Assembly (NCBI RefSeq): GCF_032464895.1
Contig: NZ_JAWDIC010000003.1
Span: 248,001 to 312,000, forward strand
Source of the DNA: Phycicoccus sp. M110.8
GTDB taxonomy: Bacteria > Actinomycetota > Actinomycetes > Actinomycetales > Dermatophilaceae
Length of the DNA: 64,000 nucleotides
Direction: 5' to 3'
The notes under the pieces were generated by a model. The model ran no database searches. It saw only the letters and a program-made list of their open reading frames with translations, and was not told the DNA's origin. Below are positions 10,628 to 18,598 of this stretch, piece after piece. A program made the translations under genes and the position numbers. Each line of letters opens with the position of its first letter. Within the stretch, counting starts at the first letter, position 1.

Positions 10628-11878
10628 TCACGCCCCCACCGGGGTGGCGACCTCGTCCGGCACGGCTCGCGACGCCGCCGGCACCGCGCCGCCCCGGCGC
10701 AGGTCGCGCGAGCTCCGCACCAGCATCGGCGCGAACGACGCCACGGCCATGACGACCGCCGCCACCACGATGACCCGGCCGGTGCCGAACGTGTGCGCCA
10801 GCGGACCGGCGAGTGCGTTGCCGGCCGGGATGGCCACGAACGACGTGAGGATGTCCCACGACGACACCCGCGCCAGCACCGAGTGCGGGACCCCGTCCTG
10901 CAGCGCGGTGTCCCAGCAGACCGAGAAGTACATGAGCCCGCCGAAGGCCACCACGGCGGCCCCGAGGACCACGGGGAGCGTGCCCGGCCAGGCGAACGCC
11001 GCGGCATACAGCGCCATGAGGGCGACGCATGGCCAGCCCACGAGCAGCGGGCGGCTCGGGTGCAGCCGCAGCGCCAGGAGGCCACCGAGCAGGCCACCCG
11101 CGCCGGCGGCGGCGGAGATCCAGCCCAGGGCGGTGGGTCCGCCGAGGTCGCGGACGGCGATGACGTCGATGAGGACGGTGACCGCACCGAAGGCTGCGTG
11201 GTACGCCGTCGCGGCGAGCAGCCCGGCCAGCAGCCAGCCGCGGCTCGTCACCTCGCGCCAGCCCTCCCGCAGCTCCGCCACCATGCCGGTGCGCTCCGCG
11301 CGCGGCGCGTCGACCCGGATGGCGGCGACCGTGGCGGCCGAGCACAGGAAGGAGGCGGCGTTGACCGCGAAGGCCCAGGGCGCCCCGGCCCAGGCCACGA
11401 AGACTCCCGCGGCCGCGGGACCGGCGATGAAGGCGGCGTTCTGGAGGACGTTGAGGGTCGCGTTGGCGCCGTGGCGGCGCTCGACCGTCACGAGCAGCGG
11501 GCGGAGGGAGACGAACGCCGGTCCGAAGAAGGCCGCCGCTCCCCCGGTGACGGCCGCGAGCGCGCACAGGAGCAGCGCGCTGTCCTGGCCGGTGGCGAAG
11601 TAGGCAGCCGTGCCCAGCGTGCTCGCCGCCCGGACGAGGTCGCTGACGACCATGATCCGCCCGGGGGCGAGCCGGTCGGCGAGGACTCCGGCGAGCAGCG
11701 TGCAGGCGAGCCTGGCGGCCATGGTGACGGCGAGCACGAGGCCCAGCCGGCCCGCTCCGCCGCCGCCCGCGACGACGGCCACCGCCAGGGCGATGGGGCC
11801 GAACGCGTCGCCGAACCACGACAGCCCCTGCCCGGTGGCGAGGAGGCGGAACCCGGCGGGAGAGGGAGCACTGGCCAT
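10628..11878 (-). CDS. MFS transporter, MarR-linked efflux protein
   Basis: A 416-residue major facilitator protein with about 12 membrane segments and an N-terminal block GQGLSWFGDAFGPIALAVAV typical of the MFS_3/enterobactin-exporter-like group. The loop 2-3 motif reads ADRLAPGRIMVVSD. It is transcribed divergently from the MarR gene, the usual layout for a drug or metabolite exporter and its repressor. The substrate is unknown. The start at ATG 11878 coincides with the predicted transcription start of the promoter at 11885-11913, so the transcript is probably leaderless. The C-terminus ends abruptly 6 bp from the converging PNPOx-like gene. Confidence 0.88.
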   Translation of the reverse strand: MASAPSPAGFRLLATGQGLSWFGDAFGPIALAVAVVAGGGGAGRLGLVLAVTMAARLACTLLAGVLADRLAPGRIMVVSDLVRAASTLGTAAYFATGQDSALLLCALAAVTGGAAAFFGPAFVSLRPLLVTVERRHGANATLNVLQNAAFIAGPAAAGVFVAWAGAPWAFAVNAASFLCSAATVAAIRVDAPRAERTGMVAELREGWREVTSRGWLLAGLLAATAYHAAFGAVTVLIDVIAVRDLGGPTALGWISAAAGAGGLLGGLLALRLHPSRPLLVGWPCVALMALYAAAFAWPGTLPVVLGAAVVAFGGLMYFSVCWDTALQDGVPHSVLARVSSWDILTSFVAIPAGNALAGPLAHTFGTGRVIVVAAVVMAVASFAPMLVRSSRDLRRGGAVPAASRAVPDEVATPVGA

Positions 11879-11884
11879 GGCGTC

Positions 11885-11913
11885 ATAGTAGTTAGACGTC
11901 TGACTATCTGCAA
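11885..11913 (-). promoter_or_regulatory. efflux-gene promoter with palindromic operator in its spacer
   Basis: On the minus strand TTGCAG (11908-11913) and TACTAT (11885-11890) are 17 bp apart, and ATG 11878 lies 6 nt beyond the -10. The spacer is filled by an 18-bp palindrome, 11889-11906 (TAGTTAGACGTCTGACTA on +), with one mismatched pair. A further half-site pair, GTCTGA at 11898 and TCAGAC at 11922, reaches toward the MarR gene. This is what a MarR operator blocking RNA polymerase should look like. Confidence 0.72.
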
Positions 11914-11966
11914 TCTAATTCTCAGACGGTATGCGGATCGGGCGCGTCCGCTGGCAGACTGGTCGG

Positions 11967-12467
11967 GTGAGCGAGCAGGAGCGGGACTGGGTGGACCAGC
12001 ACGTCGACCGGTGGCGGACCACGTTCCGCGGCTTCGACCCCGAGGTCGAGGGGATCATGGTGCGGATCGGCGCGCTCAACCGCCACGTCAAGGGGGCCAA
12101 CACCGCGGCCTTCGAGGAGCTGGGCGTGGGCCAGTCGGAGTACGACACCCTGCACACGCTCCTCATCCAGCCCGAGCCGAACGAGGCCACGCCCGCGCAG
12201 CTCGCCGAGGCCTGCCACGTCACGCGCGCAGCCATGACCTCCCGGCTCGACCGGCTCGTCGAGCTCGAGTACGTGACCCGCGAGAGCGACCCGCTCGACC
12301 GGCGCCGGATCATCGTGAGGCCCACGGCCGCCGGGCGGCAGATCTGGAAGCGGGCCCTCGAGCTCGCGCTGGTCAGCGAGAAGAAGACGCTCGAGGTGCT
12401 GAGCGAGCAGGAGAAGGTCGAGCTCAACGCCCTGCTGCGCAAGGTCGTCCTGGGCCTGCAGCGCTGA
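11967..12467 (+). CDS. MarR-family transcriptional regulator
   Basis: A 166-residue winged-helix dimer of the MarR family. The HTH lies around TPAQLAEACHVTRAAMTSRL, and the wing is ESDPLDRRRIIVRPTAAG, with the DRR motif typical of MarR wings. It probably represses the divergent MFS gene and itself through the palindrome at 11889-11906, and is released by an unknown ligand. GTG 11967 was chosen because it gives a normal family N-terminus and a CAGACT hexamer ends 6 nt before it; an in-frame ATG at 11931 adds 12 residues and remains possible. Neither start has a clear Shine-Dalgarno. A terminator hairpin follows at 12537. Confidence 0.85.
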   Translation: MSEQERDWVDQHVDRWRTTFRGFDPEVEGIMVRIGALNRHVKGANTAAFEELGVGQSEYDTLHTLLIQPEPNEATPAQLAEACHVTRAAMTSRLDRLVELEYVTRESDPLDRRRIIVRPTAAGRQIWKRALELALVSEKKTLEVLSEQEKVELNALLRKVVLGLQR

Positions 12468-12536
12468 GGTCCCGGGCCGTGGGGCCCCGCCAGCCGCTGC
12501 GCGCGGCCGCTCCCGGGCCGGCTCGGCCCGGCACAG

Positions 12537-12570
12537 GTGTGCGGCGCGGCCGGCAGGCCGCGCCGCACAC
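12537..12570. terminator. bidirectional terminator between marR and the amylopullulanase gene
   Basis: A perfect 15-bp GC-rich stem (12537-12551 with 12556-12570) has a GGCA loop. It lies between two converging stops, 69 bp after the MarR gene and 27 bp from the end of the amylopullulanase gene. No U-tract is present on either side. Confidence 0.65.
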
Positions 12571-12597
12571 CCTCCCCTGGTCCCGCGCCGGGAGGAC

Positions 12598-15500
12598 TCA
12601 GCGCTGGACGAACACCGCCACCGTCCGCGGCGGCACGGTGGCCGTCCCGCTCGTGGCGTCCCAGGTCGCCGTCCTGACGACCGGGTCGGACCCGCCGGCC
12701 TGCACGGGCGACAGCGCGAGCGAGGCACCGGCCAGGCCGGGCACCTTCTGTGCCACCGCGTCGGGAGAGGCGTTGAAGACGACGACCAGCCCGCGCAGCG
12801 ACGGGTCGGCGTCGGCGCCCTTCGTGTCGTCGATCCGCATCGCGATCACTCCCGCGTGCGCGTCGGCCGTGCCGCTCGCGGGGAAGGACACCTTGGTGTC
12901 GATCGCGTCAGCCGTGCCGAGGCGGAACAGCGGCGTGGAGAACCGCAGCCGCAGCAGGTCCTGCGCCGCCGCGCTCGCGCCCTGCACCTGCGCCGCCGTG
13001 GGCTTCAGCGCCGGGTTGGCGAGCAGCGGCTTCTGGTACTGCCACTTCGACTCGTTGTCGCCCTTGAGCGGCAGGCCGTGGCCGAAGCCGTTGTCGGCGC
13101 CGGTCCAGTCGAGGGTGTTGAACCAGTCACCGCTGTCGTAGCTGTTGCGGTCCAACGACTTGCTGCGCAGCAGGTCGGCCCCGGCGTGCCAGAACGACGG
13201 CGTCTGCGACAGCGCGGTGGTGGCCAGCGACAGCGTGTTCATCCGCACGCGGTCCGCCATCGAGGTCGCCACCGGCAGCTTGTAGGTCAGGCTGTCGAAC
13301 AGCGTCTCGTTGTCGTGGGCGTCGACGTAGGAGATGACCTCGTCGGGCTGGTCGGCGTACCCCGCCGGCGAGCCGTTGTAGTCGACGTCCTTGCCCTGGG
13401 CGACCTGCCCGGAACCGTTGAGCCGGAACGAGAACGAGCGCAGGTTGCCCGCCAGCCCGAGCTCCACCAGGTCGGTGTCGTGCTTGAGTCGCGCGTCGGC
13501 GTTGGGGTTGGCGCCGGTGTCCCCGTTGGGGTCGGTCGCCTCGCCGCTGCCGAAGCCCTGCGTGCGTGGGTCCTCGTCGAAGGGACCGCCACCGCGGACG
13601 GCGTCACGCAGGCGGTCCGAGAAGGTGCCGATGTGCGTGCCGCCGAGCTGGCCCTGGGTGGCCTGCTCGAACCGCGCGTTGTTCGCGACCTCGCCGAAGT
13701 TCCAGCCCTCGCCGTAGAGGTAGATGCTCTTACCGTCGACGCCGTCCCTGGCCAGGGTCAGCCGGTCCAGGGCCGCGCGGACGGCGAGCATGTTCGCCTT
13801 GGAGGCGTGGCCCATGAGGTCGAACCGGAAGCCGTCGACCTTGTACTGCTTGGCCCACAGCACCACCGAGTCGACCATGACCTTCTGCGCCATCGCGTGC
13901 TCGGTGGCGACGTTCTGGCAGCAGGTCGACGTCTCGACCGCACCGCTGGCGTTGAGCCGCTGGTAGTAGCCCGGCACGACCTTGTCCAGGACGCTGGTCG
14001 GCGCCTGCCCCGACGCCGGCGTGTGGTTGTAGACCTGGTCGAGGACGACCCGCAGGCCGTCACGGTGCAGGGCACCGACCATGGTCCGGAACTCCGCCAC
14101 CCGCGAACCGCCGTCGGCCTTGGCCGCCGTCGAGGTGTACGAGCCCTCCGGCGCCATCCAGTGCCACGGGTCGTAGCCCCAGTTGAAGGCGTCCTTGGCA
14201 CGCGCGGCGTCGACGCAGGCCTGCTGCTTGTCACTGTCCGGTGCGGCGGAACGGAAGTCGGCACAGCCCGGCTGGTCCTCGGGACGCTGCTGCTCCGCCG
14301 GGTCCTCGGGGATCGAGGCGATGTCGAAGGTGGGCAGCAGGTGCACGGTGTTGAGGCCCGCCGCGGCGAGCGCCTTGAGGTGCTTGGTGCCGTTGCCGTT
14401 CTCCGCGAACGCGAGGTACGACCCACGGTTCTGCGCGCTGACCGAGGAGTCACCGACCGAGAAGTCGCGCACCTGCAGCTCGTAGATCGTGGAGTCCACG
14501 TCCTGCTTGAGGGGCGGCGAGGCGGTGGTGGCCCAGGCGGCCGGCCGGTATGCCGGGTCGGCCAGGTCGACCGCTACCGACTTGGTCGAGTCGAGGGTCA
14601 GCGCCACGGAGTAGGGGTCGGTCACCGGGGTCGTCTCGACCTTGCCGGTGGTGGGCACCCAGACGGTGACGTCGTAGAGGTACCGCGCGTTCTTGGCCCC
14701 GGCCGTGGCCGACCACGACCCGTCGTCGGAGCGCTTCATCGGCGTCCGGGTCGCCGCGCTCACCGGCGCGTCGGCCGGCGAGCCCGGCGCCCACGTCAGC
14801 AGGTCGACCTTGTGCGCCGTCGGCGCCCAGAGGCGGTAGCTCGGCCGGCTGCCACGGAAGGTGACGCCGTAGGCGCCCTTGCTGGCGTCCGCGGCATACA
14901 CGTCGTCGAGGACGTAGGCGGTCTGCACCCCGGTGGCGTCCAGCAGGCGGTGCACCGTGTCGAACATGCCGACGGCGACCTGGCCCCGCAGGATCTCGGG
15001 CACCTGCTTGGCCGTCTTCCGGTCGAGCCGCAGGGCGAGGTAGCCCTTGAGCTCGGGGTGCGCGGCGACGACGGACGCGGGCAGGCCGCGGGAGTCGTAC
15101 GTCAGCGGCGCGGACGAGCCGCCGGTGATCGCCTCGGCGTCGACGGCGAGGCCGCCGTCACGGGCCCACGCGAGGTCCCACTTCAGCAGCGCCGGCTCGG
15201 CACCGTCCGGCACCATCGACGCCGGCCAGGCGACGAGGTCACGGCTGACCCAGATGGCGCGCTGCTTGGTGATGTCGGGAGCCGTGCCGGCCCGCGCGAC
15301 GGTGGTCGTGATCTCGTGGGTCGAGCGCTTGTACGAGATCGTCACGAGCATGCCGTCGTTCGGGACGGTGAGGCTCACGTTCGAGCCGTTGAACGCGCCA
15401 CCGGCGCCGTAGTTCACGTCCCAGCTCAGGCCCTCGGCCACCTTGAACTCATAGACGCCCGCGGGGATCTGGGTGGTCGAGAACGTGTAGGTGCCGTCGC

Positions 15501-18426
15501 CGTCCGGGTCCTCCAGCCAAGGCTTCATGCACTCGGGCTTCCAGTCCGCGCAGCCACTGATCTTGCTCTGGAAGCTGCCCGGCGCCGTGATGATCGGGCC
15601 CTGGGCGTCAGAGGTCACCCAGTGCGTGGCGTGGTCGTAGTAGAACGAGACCGGCCCGGTGGCGGGGGTCGTGTAGGAGATGTTGTCGCCGCCGGGACGA
15701 CCGCCCGCGCCGTAGTTCTCGTCCCACGTCTTGTTGATCGCGGCCTTGTACGCGAACGGCCGGCTCGGCGGCAGGTTCGTGTACGTGCCCTTCCAGACCT
15801 GGTCGGCCGCGGAGAGGGTCAGCTGGGCCTGGTCGCACCACGGCGCCCAGTCCTCGGGCGAGCCGTCGGCCTTGACGCAGCCCATCTCGCTGTTGTGGTC
15901 ACCGGGGACGCTCACGGCGTCGGGCTGGGTGACCGGGCCGACCCCGCCGGTGCCGCCGCCGCTGGCCTTGGGGTCACCGACGATGCCGTAGGAGGACGTG
16001 GCCGAGACGTGGCCCGCGGTGTCCTTGGCGATGGCGCGGTACTCGAGCAGGGTGCCCTTGGCCAGGCCGGTCACGTCGTGGAAGACGCGGTAGGGGGCGT
16101 TGTCGTCGGTGCCGAGCGGCGTCCACGTGGTGGTGCCGACGGGGCGGTAGGCGAAGCTCACCTGCGCGAAGGTGTTGTCGGGGATGGCGGCGCCGATCTC
16201 GGCCCGGCCACCCACGACGTCACCGGCGCCCGGGGACGTGAGGTAGAGCGCGGGAGCCGACTTCGGCTGGTCCATGGGCGTCATGGCCTTCCAGACCGAG
16301 ACCGACTGCGCCGGCAGCGTGACGGTCAGGCGACCGTCCTTGGCCGAGCGCACGGACGACGTGGTGCCGTCGATCGGCGCGAAGCCCTGGTTGTGGCCGT
16401 AGGTCGCGAAGGTCGCCGACTTGGCCGTCGAGGCGTTGTTGAGGGCCACGACGTACTCGGTGCGCTTGGCCTTGTCGATGCGCGAGAAGGCGAAGATGCC
16501 GGCCGAGCTGCTGGCGTACCGGTGGACCTGCGCACCGTCGGCGAGCGCAGGGTAGGCGGCGCGCACGGCAGCGAGGTCCTTGATGTGGCGGTAGAGCGGC
16601 GCCCTGGTGTTGTAGCGGTCCTTGGAGCCGCTGGTGTCGCCGAGCACCTGCTCCTTGGCGTAGGACTCGGTCTTCGTCGCGAACATGTCCTGCCGGGCGG
16701 CCTTGTCACCGCCGGAGCCCATGAAGCCCTGCTCGTCGCCGTAGTAGGTGATCGGCTGGCCGCGGGTCAGGTACATCAGCGAGTCGGCGAGCTCGACCCG
16801 CCGCAGCAGGTCCGCGTCGTCCGCGCTGGCGCCCTTGAGCATCATCGCGACGCGGCCCATGTCGTGGTTGCCGAGGAAGGTCGGCAGCTCGTAGGCGTTG
16901 GAGTCGGTGTCGGTGTAGTAGTCGTCGTCGGCGTACAGGTCGCGCAGGTCGGTGCCGGCCTTGCCCTGCACCCAGTTGACCGCCTGCTGCTGGAACCCGA
17001 AGTCGAGCGTCGCGGGCAGCCGGCCCGTGGTGGTGTACTGGCTCATGAACGACGGGCGGGCGTCGTAGACCTCGCCGAACATGAAGAAGTCGTTGTTCCC
17101 GTCGTGCCGCGCCTGCTGCAGCATCGCCGGCCCGAAGCTCTGCCAGAACTCCATGTTGACGTGCTTGACGGTGTCGATCCGGAAGCCGTCGACGCCGAAG
17201 TCGACCCACGCCTTGTAGATGTCCTCCATGCCCTGCTGCACGCTGAGCTTCTCGGTGAAGAGGTCGTCGAGCCCGACGAAGTCGCCGTACTCGGCGGACT
17301 CGCCGGCGAAGGTCGAGTCACCGCGGTTGTGGTAGTCGGTCACGTCGTTGAGCCACGAGGGCACCTTGACGGTCGCGTCGGCGGGGGTGTTGAAGTACGG
17401 GGTGTACGGGAAGGACGTCGCCGGGTCCATCGCCGGGAAGCCGGGCTTGCCGGCATACGTCTTGTCGTCGAAGACGTTGCCCTGGGCGTCCTTGTACGGG
17501 TAGGAGGTCTTGTCGCGGTAGGAGTACTGGCCCTCCTTGTAGTTGATGACGTCCGCGGTGTGGTTGGTGATGATGTCGAAGAAGACCTTCATGCCCTTGG
17601 CGTGGGCCTTGGCGATGAGCGCCTTGAGGTCGGCGTTGGTGCCGAGGTGCGGGTCCACCTGGGTGAAGTCGGTGATCCAGTACCCGTGGTAGCCGGCGCT
17701 GTCGTTGGGCGGGGTCCCCTGGACCGGGCGGTTCTTGAACGACGGCGTGAGCCAGATCGCCGTGGTGCCAAGGCCCTTGATGTAGTCGAGCTTGGACTCG
17801 ATGCCCTTGATGTCGCCGCCGTGGTAGTAGCCGCTGTTGGTCGGGTCGTATCCGGTGACCGACTTGTCACCGCTGAGGCCGCCGCGGTCGTTCGACGGGT
17901 CGCCGTTGGCGAACCGGTCGGTCATGACGAAGTAGTAGCGCTCCTTGGTCAGCCCGGCGCGCAGCGAGTCGCCCGCCATCGCCTTGTCCTGGGCGGTCAC
18001 CGCACCGGCGAGGTCGAGCGGGCGGATGCCGAGCTGGTGCGTGGTGTCGTCGTAGGAGAACTCGAGCTTGGCCGGGCCCTTGAGGACGAGCGGGATGTTC
18101 GCCCCGTCCTTGGCGCCGCCCGCCCCGTAGTTCTCCGACCACGAGTGGTCGATGACGACCTTCATCTCGTAGGAGCCGGCCGGGACCGTGAAGGTGCGGG
18201 TGTACGTGGTCCCGCCGCCCACCTGGGTGAGGTCGGTGGCCGCGCAGTCGGCCTGCCAGTCGGCCGAGCAGCCGAGCTCGGACTGCAGCGAACCCGCCAG
18301 CGTGGCGGTGCGGGGGGCCGCGTCGGCAGCGGAGGCGGGCAGGGCCGCGGCGAGGGGGACCGCCGCTCCCGAGATGACGACTGCCGCACCGGTGAGGGCG
18401 GCGAGGAGGCGGCGGCGACCAGCCAT
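12598..18426 (-). CDS. secreted bifunctional amylopullulanase (GH13 alpha-amylase + type I pullulanase)
   Basis: A 1942-residue exported starch-degrading enzyme. Residues 1-34 are a Sec signal peptide (RRR, hydrophobic stretch, cleavage near ASA-A). The order is then: X25-like module (about 41-135); first GH13 barrel with DIITNHT (284-290), nucleophile Asp418 in GFRID, acid Glu452 and Asp522 in NHD; Ig-like linker (about 722-815); two more X25-like modules (about 837-940 and 945-1045); an N2/CBM48-like region (about 1190-1300); and a pullulanase GH13 barrel with DQVYNHT (1463-1469), Asp1536, Glu1573 and Asp1705. Both active sites look intact, so alpha-1,4 and alpha-1,6 bonds should both be cut. 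The three X25-like modules share NYGAGG at 99, 904 and 1005. AAAGGAG precedes ATG 18426 by 6 nt; the 25-residue upstream extension would spoil the signal peptide. Confidence 0.93.
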   Translation of the reverse strand: MAGRRRLLAALTGAAVVISGAAVPLAAALPASAADAAPRTATLAGSLQSELGCSADWQADCAATDLTQVGGGTTYTRTFTVPAGSYEMKVVIDHSWSENYGAGGAKDGANIPLVLKGPAKLEFSYDDTTHQLGIRPLDLAGAVTAQDKAMAGDSLRAGLTKERYYFVMTDRFANGDPSNDRGGLSGDKSVTGYDPTNSGYYHGGDIKGIESKLDYIKGLGTTAIWLTPSFKNRPVQGTPPNDSAGYHGYWITDFTQVDPHLGTNADLKALIAKAHAKGMKVFFDIITNHTADVINYKEGQYSYRDKTSYPYKDAQGNVFDDKTYAGKPGFPAMDPATSFPYTPYFNTPADATVKVPSWLNDVTDYHNRGDSTFAGESAEYGDFVGLDDLFTEKLSVQQGMEDIYKAWVDFGVDGFRIDTVKHVNMEFWQSFGPAMLQQARHDGNNDFFMFGEVYDARPSFMSQYTTTGRLPATLDFGFQQQAVNWVQGKAGTDLRDLYADDDYYTDTDSNAYELPTFLGNHDMGRVAMMLKGASADDADLLRRVELADSLMYLTRGQPITYYGDEQGFMGSGGDKAARQDMFATKTESYAKEQVLGDTSGSKDRYNTRAPLYRHIKDLAAVRAAYPALADGAQVHRYASSSAGIFAFSRIDKAKRTEYVVALNNASTAKSATFATYGHNQGFAPIDGTTSSVRSAKDGRLTVTLPAQSVSVWKAMTPMDQPKSAPALYLTSPGAGDVVGGRAEIGAAIPDNTFAQVSFAYRPVGTTTWTPLGTDDNAPYRVFHDVTGLAKGTLLEYRAIAKDTAGHVSATSSYGIVGDPKASGGGTGGVGPVTQPDAVSVPGDHNSEMGCVKADGSPEDWAPWCDQAQLTLSAADQVWKGTYTNLPPSRPFAYKAAINKTWDENYGAGGRPGGDNISYTTPATGPVSFYYDHATHWVTSDAQGPIITAPGSFQSKISGCADWKPECMKPWLEDPDGDGTYTFSTTQIPAGVYEFKVAEGLSWDVNYGAGGAFNGSNVSLTVPNDGMLVTISYKRSTHEITTTVARAGTAPDITKQRAIWVSRDLVAWPASMVPDGAEPALLKWDLAWARDGGLAVDAEAITGGSSAPLTYDSRGLPASVVAAHPELKGYLALRLDRKTAKQVPEILRGQVAVGMFDTVHRLLDATGVQTAYVLDDVYAADASKGAYGVTFRGSRPSYRLWAPTAHKVDLLTWAPGSPADAPVSAATRTPMKRSDDGSWSATAGAKNARYLYDVTVWVPTTGKVETTPVTDPYSVALTLDSTKSVAVDLADPAYRPAAWATTASPPLKQDVDSTIYELQVRDFSVGDSSVSAQNRGSYLAFAENGNGTKHLKALAAAGLNTVHLLPTFDIASIPEDPAEQQRPEDQPGCADFRSAAPDSDKQQACVDAARAKDAFNWGYDPWHWMAPEGSYTSTAAKADGGSRVAEFRTMVGALHRDGLRVVLDQVYNHTPASGQAPTSVLDKVVPGYYQRLNASGAVETSTCCQNVATEHAMAQKVMVDSVVLWAKQYKVDGFRFDLMGHASKANMLAVRAALDRLTLARDGVDGKSIYLYGEGWNFGEVANNARFEQATQGQLGGTHIGTFSDRLRDAVRGGGPFDEDPRTQGFGSGEATDPNGDTGANPNADARLKHDTDLVELGLAGNLRSFSFRLNGSGQVAQGKDVDYNGSPAGYADQPDEVISYVDAHDNETLFDSLTYKLPVATSMADRVRMNTLSLATTALSQTPSFWHAGADLLRSKSLDRNSYDSGDWFNTLDWTGADNGFGHGLPLKGDNESKWQYQKPLLANPALKPTAAQVQGASAAAQDLLRLRFSTPLFRLGTADAIDTKVSFPASGTADAHAGVIAMRIDDTKGADADPSLRGLVVVFNASPDAVAQKVPGLAGASLALSPVQAGGSDPVVRTATWDATSGTATVPPRTVAVFVQR

Positions 18427-18457
18427 GACAGCTCCTTTGCTGCGAGGGGGACGCGTC

Positions 18458-18524
18458 ACTGTAGGACCGCCCTGCGCCGGCCCGCCAGACCCCGACTGCA
18501 ACTTTCCGCAAGAAATTGCGAAGT
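18458..18524 (-). promoter_or_regulatory. amylopullulanase promoter region with TTGC-type operator
   Basis: On the minus strand TACAGT (18458-18463) is a good -10, giving a start near 18451. The -35 region is poor. About 50-75 bp upstream is a cluster of TTGC half-sites: an exact inverted repeat CGCAAGAAATTGCG (18507-18520), and TTGCGGAAAGTTGCAG, in which two TTGC cores are 10 bp apart. Similar CTTGC/TTGCA motifs precede Streptomyces amylase genes controlled by LacI-family regulators; that link is an inference. Confidence 0.45.
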
Positions 18525-18529
18525 CTTGA

Positions 18530-18598
18530 CCCTGCAGGTCAGCGGGCCGGCACCCTGCAGGTCAGCGGGCCCGCACCCCGCAGGTCAGCGGGCCCGCG
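18530..18598. repeat. three tandem 23-bp repeats at the ABC-F gene end
   Basis: Units start at 18530, 18553 and 18576, each reading CCCYGCAGGTCAGCGGGCCS plus three bases, with only three varying positions. The third unit contains the stop codon and last codons of the ABC-F gene, so the gene's 3' terminus has been copied twice downstream. A change in copy number would not alter the protein, because the stop is in the first copy translated. Confidence 0.9.

Noticed and set aside
18530-18598. CRISPR-like direct repeats
   Set aside because: The 23-bp units are contiguous with no spacers and include coding sequence and a stop codon, so they are a tandem duplication.
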